A stretch of 32,371 nucleotides of DNA from contig PAJQ01000062.1 in NCBI GenBank assembly GCA_002710215.1, forward strand, positions 6,366-38,736. Reading direction: 5' to 3'. The notes under the pieces are model-generated. The model worked only from the letters and a program-made list of their open reading frames with translations. It searched no databases and was not told the DNA's origin. Source of the stretch: Chloroflexota bacterium. Its GTDB lineage: Bacteria; Chloroflexota; Dehalococcoidia; Lucifugimonadales; UBA3495. The position numbers were made by a program, and so were the translations under genes. Shown piece by piece: positions 15,487 to 23,657 of the stretch; the first letter of the stretch is position 1; every line of letters starts with the position of its first letter.

Positions 15487-16926
15487 TTACCGCTGTCTCG
15501 ATTTGGTGTCGTGGGCGGTCTGCTGACCGTCCCGGTTGACGACGATGACTTGGGCCATGCCCATCTTGCGGGCATAGTCTAGACCTTGGCTTAGGTCCCT
15601 CCCACATACGTCAAGCTCGGTTTGGACGCCCTGTTGGCGCAGGTCAGCGGCGGCTTGCAGCGCCGGCCGGTAGCTTTCGGAGTCATCCGCCATCACCAGC
15701 GCGCCTTCCGCTTCCGATGCGCCGCCGTTCCCGTTGTCCGAACCTTCGGTTACTGCCAGCAGAGATTCCAGAGTATAAGCGAACCCTAAGGCGGGCAGAG
15801 GATCCGGGCTTCCCAGGGCCCGAGCCAACCCGTCGTAACGGCCGCCACCGGCCAAAGGCGTGGCGCATTGGGGGTGAGTGACCTCAAATACGAGCCCGTT
15901 GTAATAGGCCAGGCCGCGAACCAGCCCTAGGTCCACCACCAAGCTCTGAGCGACGCCGGGCTCGGATCGGACGAGATTGAGGAACTCCTCAAACCGGTCT
16001 ACGGCGGCCATGCTGGCGCCGGCTGCGGTTACCACACCTCGCAGGGCCGCCACCGACGCGGCCGGATCCCCGCTGATGCCGGCCAGGTCGCTGATTAAGT
16101 TCAGCGCTCTTTCCAAGACGGCAAGGTCGTCGCCGCCTCTTAGCTTACGGAGCAAGCGTTCCACGACTTCATCAGGGTCCCGTTGCCCGAATTGGTCGGC
16201 CGCCGTCCAGTTGAGCAGACCATGCAAGACTTTGCGAGACTGCGTGTCGTCCAATCCCTGTATCGCTTGGCTCAGGGCATCATCCGGAGCTTCTTCGACC
16301 GCCAAGTGCAGATGCCGGGCCCTTTCCAGAACTTCCGGCACAGCCGTCCGGCCCTCCTTAAGTTGGGGAACGCTTTCGATTATGAAGGTACGGGCTCGCT
16401 CCGAAATTCCTACCGCGTCCAACACGCTGTGTACCACGTCCAGGTCGGCGACGCGTATCTGATAGCCAGACAATCCCAGTTGAGAGGGGACATGGGAAGC
16501 CAGGCCTAGAAGCTCCACGTCGGACATCACGCTGGAAGAACCCAAAAGCTCGGCGCCGACTTGGGTGAACTGGCCGCTGCCTTGGCCGCCCTCGTCATAG
16601 CGAAACACCGGACCGGCGTATTGCCAGCGGGCGGGAAGGGAGATTTCCTCGGCGTGTTCCAGGTAATGGCGGACTATCGGTGAAGTAAACTCGGGGCGGA
16701 GGCTAACGGAGTTGCTGCCGGCGTCGGTGAAGCTGTACATTCGGGAGGCCAATTCTCCGCCGGATTTGCGGAGAAACAGCTCGGTAGATTCTAGGATGGG
16801 CGTTTCCAGGTAGCGATAGCCGTAGCTACCGATCAACTGCACCAGGCGGTCCTGGAGGTTTCGTTTCCGTAACCAGAAATCCTGGGGAGTGTCGTGCATT
16901 CCCCGGAGGCGCGTGACCGATTTCAT
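15487..16926 (-). CDS. HisS-like class II aminoacyl-tRNA synthetase paralogue (HisS/HisZ family)
   Basis: The 479-residue protein has a histidyl-tRNA synthetase-type core: LRGMHDTPQDFW, TPILESTELF, SLRPEFTSPIVRHYLEH, and FRY at 108-110 for motif 2. GGGRYDGLARALG lies near residue 360, and a C-terminal anticodon-binding domain (ELDVCGRDLSQGLDYARKMG) covers about 405-470. Key parts differ from HisRS. The motif 2 loop reads EGGQGSGQF rather than RPQxGRxRxF, and the histidine A loop reads VRGLAYYNG with A340 in place of Asp, though R337 is kept. It could be the cell's HisRS, a HisZ-like regulator, or a paralogue with another substrate. It heads the his operon and ends 3 nt before hisG. Confidence 0.75.
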   Translation of the reverse strand: MKSVTRLRGMHDTPQDFWLRKRNLQDRLVQLIGSYGYRYLETPILESTELFLRKSGGELASRMYSFTDAGSNSVSLRPEFTSPIVRHYLEHAEEISLPARWQYAGPVFRYDEGGQGSGQFTQVGAELLGSSSVMSDVELLGLASHVPSQLGLSGYQIRVADLDVVHSVLDAVGISERARTFIIESVPQLKEGRTAVPEVLERARHLHLAVEEAPDDALSQAIQGLDDTQSRKVLHGLLNWTAADQFGQRDPDEVVERLLRKLRGGDDLAVLERALNLISDLAGISGDPAASVAALRGVVTAAGASMAAVDRFEEFLNLVRSEPGVAQSLVVDLGLVRGLAYYNGLVFEVTHPQCATPLAGGGRYDGLARALGSPDPLPALGFAYTLESLLAVTEGSDNGNGGASEAEGALVMADDSESYRPALQAAADLRQQGVQTELDVCGRDLSQGLDYARKMGMAQVIVVNRDGQQTAHDTKSRQR

Positions 16927-17049
16927 CAGAAGATATACTCATCATCAATTGAGGGCTGGAGGCTATTGTACAGCAGCGCTTTGGGTGGTTCAACTTGAAC
17001 ACGGGCCGTGAATGAGCAGGAATCCGCCGATACAGTTAGCGACGGTAGG

Positions 17050-17814
17050 CTACGGATGGGCGTTGAGTCCCCCGTCAACGTAGACCGCCTGACCCGTGGT
17101 GTAGTCGCAGGCTTCGGAGCAAAGATATACCAGTAGCGGACCGATGTCCCGGGGATGGCCCTTGCGGCGCAATGGCGTATACCGCACCAGTAGCTCTTCC
17201 CGCTGCTTTTCCAGCGGTATGTCTTCGGCGGTGGACCAACTGGTGCCTAGGGCGTTGACCCGGATGTTGTGGCGGCCCCACTCCACCGCCAACGACCGGG
17301 TCAAGGATAAGATCCCTGCCTGACTGGCCGCGAAAGCCGAAGCGTTGATCATTCCCCGCTCCGCCAGCCCGGATATCAGGTTGACGATTCTGCCGTACTT
17401 CCTTTCTACCATTCGGCGGCCTATTGCCTGGGTGATTAGAAAGGTCCCACGAAGGTTTCGGGATTGGACCTCGTCCCACTCCTCCAGAGCTATTTCATCG
17501 AAGGGTTTAGCGAACATGCTCTGAGCATCGTTGACCAGAATGTCCACGGGGCTGTGGTGGTGGTCGAAGGATTCCATCGCCTGGGCCAATCCGGGCCGGG
17601 TGGCCAGGTCTACCACCACGCCGCCCCAATTGGCAAAGGAGCCCTGCTCCAACGCCCCCAGTACATTGTCCAAATAGTCTTGGCGCCGCGCAACGGTAAA
17701 CACGGTTGCTCCGGCTTCGGACAGAGCAAGGGCCAGGTAGGGCGCTTGGTCACCCCCGGAGGTGGCGAGTACGGCCACCCTGCCGGACAAGTTGTATTCA
17801 GGGAGAAGGGGCAT
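17050..17814 (-). CDS. SDR-fold protein lacking catalytic residues (probable pseudoenzyme)
   Basis: The 254-residue protein clearly has a short-chain dehydrogenase fold, with RGTFLITQAIGRRM, GRIVNLISGLAERG and the C-terminal GQAVYVDGG. Its active site is broken: the nucleotide loop TGxxxGxG reads TSGGDQAP (18-25), NNAG reads NDAQ, and YxxxK reads FAASQ, giving F161 and Q165. Only N120 and S148 of the tetrad remain. It cannot act as a normal NAD(P)-dependent SDR. It follows the intact SDR by 22 nt in one operon, so a regulatory or heterodimer role with that enzyme is a natural guess. The reading frame is intact, which argues against simple decay. Confidence 0.85.
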   Translation of the reverse strand: MPLLPEYNLSGRVAVLATSGGDQAPYLALALSEAGATVFTVARRQDYLDNVLGALEQGSFANWGGVVVDLATRPGLAQAMESFDHHHSPVDILVNDAQSMFAKPFDEIALEEWDEVQSRNLRGTFLITQAIGRRMVERKYGRIVNLISGLAERGMINASAFAASQAGILSLTRSLAVEWGRHNIRVNALGTSWSTAEDIPLEKQREELLVRYTPLRRKGHPRDIGPLLVYLCSEACDYTTGQAVYVDGGLNAHP

Positions 17815-17836
17815 CAGTGTTTCCTACGGATAATTT

Positions 17837-18646
17837 TCACGGTTCCAGGGCGACTAATGGCGAGTGGCCGGTGGGAGCCAGCCCGGCTGCCAGGCCGCCG
17901 CCGTCGGCGAAGAACATCTCTCCGGTCATGTAGTCCGAGGCTTCCGAAGACAGGAAAACGGCGATTGGACCCAAATCCTCGGGGCGGCCCAGCTTTCCGA
18001 TGGGCAGATAGTCGCCCGACCGGGGTAACGTGCCTCGGATGTCGGATTCGGTTGACGAAGTGGGAATGAATCCGGGGACGATAGTGTTGGCAGTGATGCC
18101 GAACCTGGCTAGATTGAAGGACAGCACGCGGGTCAGTTGAATCAAGCCGCCTTTGCTGCAGCAGTACATGTAGATATCCCGCCCGGCCCTCAAACCAAAG
18201 CCGGACGCAATGTTGACAATCTTGCCTTTGCCACGCTCCGACATGGGCCGGGACACTGCTCTGGAGCAATAGAACGGGCCGGTCAGGTTGACGTCCATCA
18301 CCATATGCCATTCGTCATCGGTGATATCCCACAAGGGTTTGCTGACGTTTTCCTGCACCGCGCCGGCGTTGTTGATCAGCACGTCGACCTGTCCGAAGTG
18401 ATCGATTGTAGTAGCGACGAGGCGGTCGACTTGGGCCGAGTCGGTCACGTCGGTCGGCATGGCAATGGCATCTCTGCCCAGCGCCACGACTTCCGACGCC
18501 GCGTCGTCTATCGGGCCTGGACGGCGGCCGGCAATGGCAAGATTGGCCCCGGCCCGGGCCAGCGCCCGGACCATCGCTAGGCCCAATCCGGTACCACCAC
18601 CGGTGATGATTACTGTTTTCCCATCCAGGCCTAGTCTGTCAAGCAT
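17837..18646 (-). CDS. Short-chain dehydrogenase/reductase
   Basis: This 269-residue classical SDR has TGGGTGLG (15-22), NNAG (92-95), N120, S148 and the catalytic Y161-x-x-x-K165 pair in YCCSK, then GEMFFADGG. It should be an active NAD(P)-dependent alcohol dehydrogenase or ketoreductase; R41-R42 after the second strand leans towards NADP(H). Substrate is unknown. FabG is one possibility, but the C-terminal extension and lack of fatty-acid genes argue for a catabolic SDR. The catalytic positions align exactly with those lost in the downstream partner. Confidence 0.9.
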   Translation of the reverse strand: MLDRLGLDGKTVIITGGGTGLGLAMVRALARAGANLAIAGRRPGPIDDAASEVVALGRDAIAMPTDVTDSAQVDRLVATTIDHFGQVDVLINNAGAVQENVSKPLWDITDDEWHMVMDVNLTGPFYCSRAVSRPMSERGKGKIVNIASGFGLRAGRDIYMYCCSKGGLIQLTRVLSFNLARFGITANTIVPGFIPTSSTESDIRGTLPRSGDYLPIGKLGRPEDLGPIAVFLSSEASDYMTGEMFFADGGGLAAGLAPTGHSPLVALEP

Positions 18647-18698
18647 GGCGTTCCTATTTGCTGTGTACTGCGCTAATCATTGTGTTTGGCGCCATTTC

Positions 18699-18775
18699 AC
18701 CCCCCATCCTAACCTTCCCACGTAAAGGGGGAAGGGACTTATTCTCTCCCCTTGACGGGAGTCAGAGTGGGGGAA
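18699..18775. repeat. Double-hairpin GC-rich intergenic repeat
   Basis: Two adjoining hairpins are visible: CCTTCCC (18713-18719) with GGGAAGG (18729-18735), and CTCCC (18746-18750) with GGGAG (18757-18761). The whole is framed by ACCCCCC and GGGGGAA. It lies between birA and the SDR operon, upstream of the SDR start. It resembles the repeats at 6363, 8917 and 31513 in style, though it is not an exact copy of them. Confidence 0.45.
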
Positions 18776-18787
18776 TTTCGCTAAGGG

Positions 18788-19573
18788 CTAGACCCCAGGT
18801 CCATGGAGCGATACGTCGCCGGCGGTCATTGTAACCAGGCTACCGTCGTCCAGCCGGAGCAACAAGTTGCCGGTCTCATCCACTCCTTCACCCCGCCCCA
18901 CCCAGGTTTCGTCCCGCCAAGTCACCTGGATTCTTTGGCCCAGAGTTTCCAGTAGAGCTTGCCATTCGGGTTGAGGCGACTTTCCGGCGGCGGATTGCAG
19001 GTATAGCGAGTCCAAGTCCGTCAGCAATTGGAGGAGAACGCCGGCGCGGGAAACCGTTCGCCTAGCGGCCTGTTCCAATCCGGTGGCCTGCCCATCCAGA
19101 GCTGCGATCTGGGCATCACCCAACGTTATGTTAATCCCGATGCCGACGACAGAATAGCATACCTCTGAACCCTCAGCTACGGTCTCAACCAATATGCCGG
19201 CGACTTTCTTGCCGCCTACCAATATATCGTTGGGCCACTTGATTGTGGGGGAGAGTCCGGTGGTTTTTCGGATGGCGCGGACCACGGCAACCCCGGCAAC
19301 CACGTTCAATTGGGCCAGCACGGAAGGAGTGGGGCGGAACAACACCGATAGGTACAGGTTACCTGTAGTTGATACCCAAGTCCGGCCGAATCGGCCCCGT
19401 CCGGCGTGTTGGGTTTCAGCCACAACCACGGTCCCCTCTGCGGCCCCGTCCTCGGCCTGACGAGCGGCCTCGTCCATGGTGGAAGACAGCTCTTGAAAGT
19501 AAAGGATGCGCTTGCCGACCGTCCTGGTAAACAGACCGCTGCGTAAAGCTGCCGACACCGGATTGGTTGACAT
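18788..19573 (-). CDS. birA: Biotin--[acetyl-CoA-carboxylase] ligase
   Basis: BirA makes biotinyl-AMP and attaches biotin to the lysine of carboxylase carrier domains. The protein (261 residues from the ATG at 19573) has SSTMDEA (30-36), the biotinyl-AMP loop GRGRFGRTW (58-66), KWPNDI (112-117) and KVAGIL (123-128). The C-terminal domain (about 215-261) is of the usual SH3-like type. There is no N-terminal helix-turn-helix, so it is a monofunctional ligase, not a repressor. A TTG at 19618 would add 15 residues that look unlike the family. Between 19574 and 19828 I see no gene. Confidence 0.93.
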   Translation of the reverse strand: MSTNPVSAALRSGLFTRTVGKRILYFQELSSTMDEAARQAEDGAAEGTVVVAETQHAGRGRFGRTWVSTTGNLYLSVLFRPTPSVLAQLNVVAGVAVVRAIRKTTGLSPTIKWPNDILVGGKKVAGILVETVAEGSEVCYSVVGIGINITLGDAQIAALDGQATGLEQAARRTVSRAGVLLQLLTDLDSLYLQSAAGKSPQPEWQALLETLGQRIQVTWRDETWVGRGEGVDETGNLLLRLDDGSLVTMTAGDVSLHGPGV

Positions 19574-19828
19574 GGACTGGAAGCGTCCTAGTGATTGAGG
19601 TGGAGGAAGACCGGTCAAAGGAACCGATGCGATGATACCCAGCCTCGAGCGAGGGTGTCAACTCAGGTGGTATAGGCCCTGTGGTGATGAGTTTCCCATA
19701 TGGTCAGGGGTGGAGATACCCTGGCGGCTTTGAAGACCCTAGCGTTACATTGGTGATGGATGCCGGGATTCAGACTGGCTCGGGATCGCTGGTTATCGCG
19801 TGGGTCTGAACCGCGCATACCGGCTGGT

Positions 19829-20394
19829 CTAGGGGCATTGGAGCGGCATGGCATGAGGGAGGAGAAGGTTTTGGACGACGCGAATAACTATGAAGTGCAC
19901 ATTCGTCGGGGCCCGCTCGATCAGTAGGGAAAGGGCTTCTTCTAGATCTGCCTTCCCGTTGATCCAATGAACATCATCGAACACATAAACCAGGCGGCCT
20001 GAAACATTACTGAAACATTACTATGAAGTTCTGTGATAAATAGTCCTGCCAGGGTGTGGAGGACTACATTTGAGCCACTTTTGAGCAGAGAGATGCAACT
20101 CACCCCGAAGTCGGGGTACAAGGCGCGTATGGAGTAAACGCAATAACGCAGAATACTGACAGGGTCATGGTCTTCGGGAGCGAACGAGTACCAACAGATC
20201 GGCAGTTCTGTCTCGTCGGCGAACTGGGTGAGCAACGCGGTCTTGCCGTAGCCGGCCGGGGCACAAACCGCCTGAACCTTCTTGTCGACTCTTTCCAGCA
20301 TCGGTTCGAGAATTCGACCCCGGCGCACGATGAGTTCGCGCTGTCTGGGTATCAAGGTTTTGGTTATAAAGGGTAGTTCAGCAGTCGTTACCAT
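19829..20394 (-). pseudogene. Broken MalT/LuxR-type signalling ATPase (STAND family N-terminal fragment)
   Basis: The start matches the N-terminus of large LuxR/MalT regulators: ITKTLIPRQRELIVRRGR, then Walker A in CAPAGYGKTALLTQFA and CWYSFAPEDHDPVS. After ELHSNVS the frame breaks at an 11-bp tandem duplication (20001-20022). Deleting one copy restores GRLVYVFDDVHWINGKADL, including the Walker B aspartates, and continues as EEALSLLIERAPTNVHF before a TAG at 19829. Intact proteins of this group run 800-900 residues and end in a LuxR helix-turn-helix. Only about 190 remain here, so the gene is both frameshifted and truncated. It is not expected to function. Confidence 0.8.
20001..20022. repeat. 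11-bp tandem duplication that breaks the ATPase gene
   Basis: GAAACATTACT occurs twice head-to-tail (20001-20011 and 20012-20022). Removing one copy restores the reading frame and a recognisable Walker B motif in the gene above. Confidence 0.85.
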
Positions 20395-20619
20395 GTTCAT
20401 CTCCGCCGTGAATAACGGGTTACGGAGCACTGACCGGTAGAATCAGTAACAGGAATGTAGTAAATGCGGACGGTAGCATAGACTAGTCGGAAGGGCAATT
20501 GGTAAAGATACCCGTCCCGGCTCTGACCGCTTTATCCTAATCGGCCACGGCACAATGTTTGTTCTGTGGGGGGAACAATTCAGCTCCTTGCTATTTTGCT
20601 GATAGCGGCCCGCCGATTA

Positions 20620-20648
20620 TTGTCACCGCCCACGGTAATGGTTAATAT
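20620..20648 (+). promoter_or_regulatory. Candidate sigma70-type promoter for the hydrolase-hyuAB cluster
   Basis: TTGTCA at 20620-20625 and TAATAT at 20643-20648 are separated by 17 nt and lie about 30 nt before the hydrolase ATG. The match is partial, particularly in the -10 box, so this is a suggestion only. Confidence 0.35.
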
Positions 20649-20678
20649 GTCTGTCAACGCATAGGCAGGTGATTGAGT

Positions 20679-21448
20679 ATGACGACAATACATTGGCTAA
20701 ACGATGGTAAAAACGAAGGCGGCGTGGCCGAGCGTCAATTTGTCATCAAAGGCGGCAAGGGTCCGGTCCCAGGGATTATTTGGGCCCCGGATCCGGTTGA
20801 GTCACCCGTACCTTTGGTGCTGTTCGGCCACGGAGGTAGCGGCCACAAGCGTAACGACCGATCGTTGATGTTAGGGCGTAGACTTGCCGGCGTTTCCCGG
20901 TATGCGGTGGTCGCGATCGATGGGCCAACCCATGGGGACCGGGCGCATCCCCAGTCGGTATCGGAGGGCGTGGACCCGATGGAGGTTCTGGCGGACATCG
21001 GCGTGGATACAGCCCTTGATGGTATGGTCGAAGACTGGTGCGCCACGCTGGACCATGTCACTGAGTGTGACTTTATTAACCCAGATCAGGTGGCTTACGT
21101 AGGGTTCTCGATGGGGACTCGCTTCGGCCTTCCCTTCGTCGCTGCTGCTGGAGGCCGCCTGCGCTGTGCGGTCCTGGGCAAAACGCCCTTGAACCTTCGG
21201 ATAAATCCCGCATGGCAAACAGTCCAGGGCATCGATTCAAGATGGATGCGCCAAAAATCACTATTCCAGTGCTGTTTCATATGCAATGGGACGATGAGTT
21301 GTTCTCCAGAGAATCACAATGCGGTCTGTTTGACTTGATCGGCTCGGAAGACAAACGGCTGATTGCCTACCCCGGCCCACACGGCAGGTCAACACCGGAG
21401 GCGGTCGACTCTTGGTGCCGATTTCTCGAAGGGCATCTAATCGCTTAA
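20679..21448 (+). pseudogene. Alpha/beta hydrolase (dienelactone hydrolase-like), frameshifted
   Basis: The first frame carries an alpha/beta-hydrolase N-terminal half: LVLFGHGGSGHKRN (oxyanion region), a nucleophile elbow GFSMGTRFG, and VLGKTPLN. The second half is in another frame, from about 21212, with TIPVLFHMQWDDELFSRE (acid) and LIAYPGPHGR (histidine), ending at 21448. Together they would make a normal enzyme of about 255 residues. The shift lies between about 21195 and 21240. It may be a true mutation or a single-base assembly error, since both halves are well conserved. AGGCAGGTG upstream supports the start near 20679. It precedes hyuA by 113 nt. Confidence 0.75.
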
Positions 21449-21561
21449 TATGGCGATGCCCAAGCCCGGCTTCTACGGGTTCAAGGAGTTGGAATTACCT
21501 TCCCAGAGTTGATCAAATATCTTCGAACCAGCATCCACCACAGAGCGGTTAAGCGAGATTT

Positions 21562-23616
21562 ATGGACAATTATTCGGTAGCTGTTGACGTTGGCGGTACT
21601 TTTACTGACGTCGTTCTTTGTAACCTGGACACCAATCAGCAAAGCGTTTTCAAGACTCCTTCGACACCCTATGACCCAAGCGCCGGGTTTTTGACCGGTC
21701 TACGGCAGATATTGGAGGTCAATGGGGTCAAGCCGGCTCAGGTCAAGCACATCTTCCACGGGACAACCATAGCCACCAACGCCATCTTGGAGAACAAAGG
21801 TTCCCGGGTTGGGGTATTGGTCCCCGAGGGTTTCAAATACGTTCTGGAGATCGGCCGCCACGGGACGCCGCGCCTGGTCAATCCCAACTCGTGGATCAAA
21901 CCCGAGCGTCCGGTGCGTCCCCGGGATATAGAAGAGATTCCGGAGCGGGTGAGTTCTGATGGGGAGATTCTGATTCCGCTGGACGAAACAGCGGTGCGCA
22001 GGGCGGCCCGGAGATTTCGCGATGAAGGTATCTTATCCATCGCCGTGTCGTTTCTGCATTCTTACGCCAATAGGGACCACGAGTCCCGCGCCCGCGAATT
22101 GATACTTGAAGAGTTCCCCAACGCTCAAGTGTCCCTGTCTTCGGAAGTGTTGGCGGTGTTCCGGGAGTACGAGCGGACGATTACTACCGTATTGAACGCC
22201 TACGTCATGCCTCGGGTCAGCACCTACTTAGGCAATTTGGAACAGGCGCTGGAAGGTGAGAAGGTAGATTCCACTGTTTCCATCATGAAGTCTAATGGGG
22301 GCATCGTTGGGTCAAGCGTTGCGGTCCGTCAACCGGTCCACACTGCCCTGTCGGGGCCTGCCGCCGGTGTTATGGCGACCTTACAGATCGCCGAAAGCAC
22401 AGGCGTTTTGAACTGTATCTCCTTCGATATGGGAGGCACGAGTACCGATGTGTCGCTCATCAAAGAGCGGCATCCGACCACCAATCTTGGTGGGAACCTA
22501 GGCGACTGGCCAATCCAGTTGCCGATGCTGGATATAGTGACGATTGGATGTGGCGGCGGAAGCATCGCCGCAGTCTCCGCATCCGGTGGACTGTCCGTTG
22601 GCCCCGCCAGCGCCGGGGCCGTTCCGGGCCCGGTCTGCTATGGCAAGGGCGGAGAGGCTCCTACCGTGACCGACGCCAACCTGGTGCTGGGCCGTATTAA
22701 TACCCAGATCGCCGGCGGGATACTGTCCCTGGATGGCCGGGCCGCTGCGGAAGCGATACAGCAGAACATCGCGTCGCCGTTAGGACTGGACCAAAATGCC
22801 GCCGCCAACGGGATCCTCAAGATTGCCAACAATACGATGGTTGGCGCAATTCGGAATATCAGCGTTGAAAGGGGCCATGACCCCAAAGATTTCGCTCTGG
22901 TGGCTTATGGCGGCGCCGGTCCGATGCACGCCATCGACGTGGCAGCTTTGCTGGGGATCAACCGCGTGGTCGTACCCCTGAATCCCGGAATCGCTTCCGC
23001 TTTCGGTCTGCTAGCCGCGGAGTTTAAAAACGATTACGCCAGGACTTTCTTGCAGCAGGCGCCCGGATACGACTTGGATGGCATCGAATTGGTCTACTCG
23101 GAACTCGAGGCTGAGGGAAGGGCGTGGCTTAACGAAGAAGGCGTTCCTCGACGGGTCCACGCCATGTCTCGTTCAGCCGATCTAAGGTATGCTCATCAAG
23201 GCTCTGAAGTTACCGTCCCCTTGAGCGGCAAGCAGGCAACCGGCGAGAGTATGGACGCTCTGATTCAAGAATTCCACGCTCAGCACCAACAGCTTTACGG
23301 GTTTTCCCTGGACCAGCCGGTGGAGATTGTTACGCTGCGGGTGACGGTCTCCGGCGACGTTGGCTCGGTTGCATTGCCCCGCTGGGACGGCGTCTCATAC
23401 TCTGCCGAGAAGGCGATCCTGGATCGCCGCCAGGTGTATTTCGATCAGGGCAACGGTTTCGTCCCTTGCAACATTTATAGCCGGGATCAGCTATCGCTAG
23501 GCGCGTCGATCTCAGGTCCGGCGATTCTGGAAGGAATGGATTCCACGGTAGTGATCAATCCGGGATGGACATCGTTGGTGGATGACTGCGGAAACTGTAT
23601 CATTCGCCCCGACTAA
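21562..23616 (+). CDS. hyuA: Hydantoinase/oxoprolinase subunit A (HyuA-like)
   Basis: The 684-residue protein is an ASKHA-fold ATPase subunit of the hydantoinase A / 5-oxoprolinase / acetone carboxylase group. Motifs include AVDVGGTFTDVV (7-18), HGTTIATNAILENKG (66-80), GPAAGV (265-270), FDMGGTSTDVS (288-298) and YGGAGPMHA. Such subunits phosphorylate a substrate carbonyl in an ATP-driven ring-opening or carboxylation carried out with HyuB. The actual substrate (hydantoin, oxoproline, N-methylhydantoin or another cyclic amide) cannot be read from sequence. hyuB starts 41 nt downstream on the same strand. No third, small subunit is adjacent, which argues against acetone carboxylase. Confidence 0.92.
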   Translation: MDNYSVAVDVGGTFTDVVLCNLDTNQQSVFKTPSTPYDPSAGFLTGLRQILEVNGVKPAQVKHIFHGTTIATNAILENKGSRVGVLVPEGFKYVLEIGRHGTPRLVNPNSWIKPERPVRPRDIEEIPERVSSDGEILIPLDETAVRRAARRFRDEGILSIAVSFLHSYANRDHESRARELILEEFPNAQVSLSSEVLAVFREYERTITTVLNAYVMPRVSTYLGNLEQALEGEKVDSTVSIMKSNGGIVGSSVAVRQPVHTALSGPAAGVMATLQIAESTGVLNCISFDMGGTSTDVSLIKERHPTTNLGGNLGDWPIQLPMLDIVTIGCGGGSIAAVSASGGLSVGPASAGAVPGPVCYGKGGEAPTVTDANLVLGRINTQIAGGILSLDGRAAAEAIQQNIASPLGLDQNAAANGILKIANNTMVGAIRNISVERGHDPKDFALVAYGGAGPMHAIDVAALLGINRVVVPLNPGIASAFGLLAAEFKNDYARTFLQQAPGYDLDGIELVYSELEAEGRAWLNEEGVPRRVHAMSRSADLRYAHQGSEVTVPLSGKQATGESMDALIQEFHAQHQQLYGFSLDQPVEIVTLRVTVSGDVGSVALPRWDGVSYSAEKAILDRRQVYFDQGNGFVPCNIYSRDQLSLGASISGPAILEGMDSTVVINPGWTSLVDDCGNCIIRPD

Positions 23617-23657
23617 CCAAAAGCCGCAAATTACCGAGTCCGCAAGGTGTACAGAGA

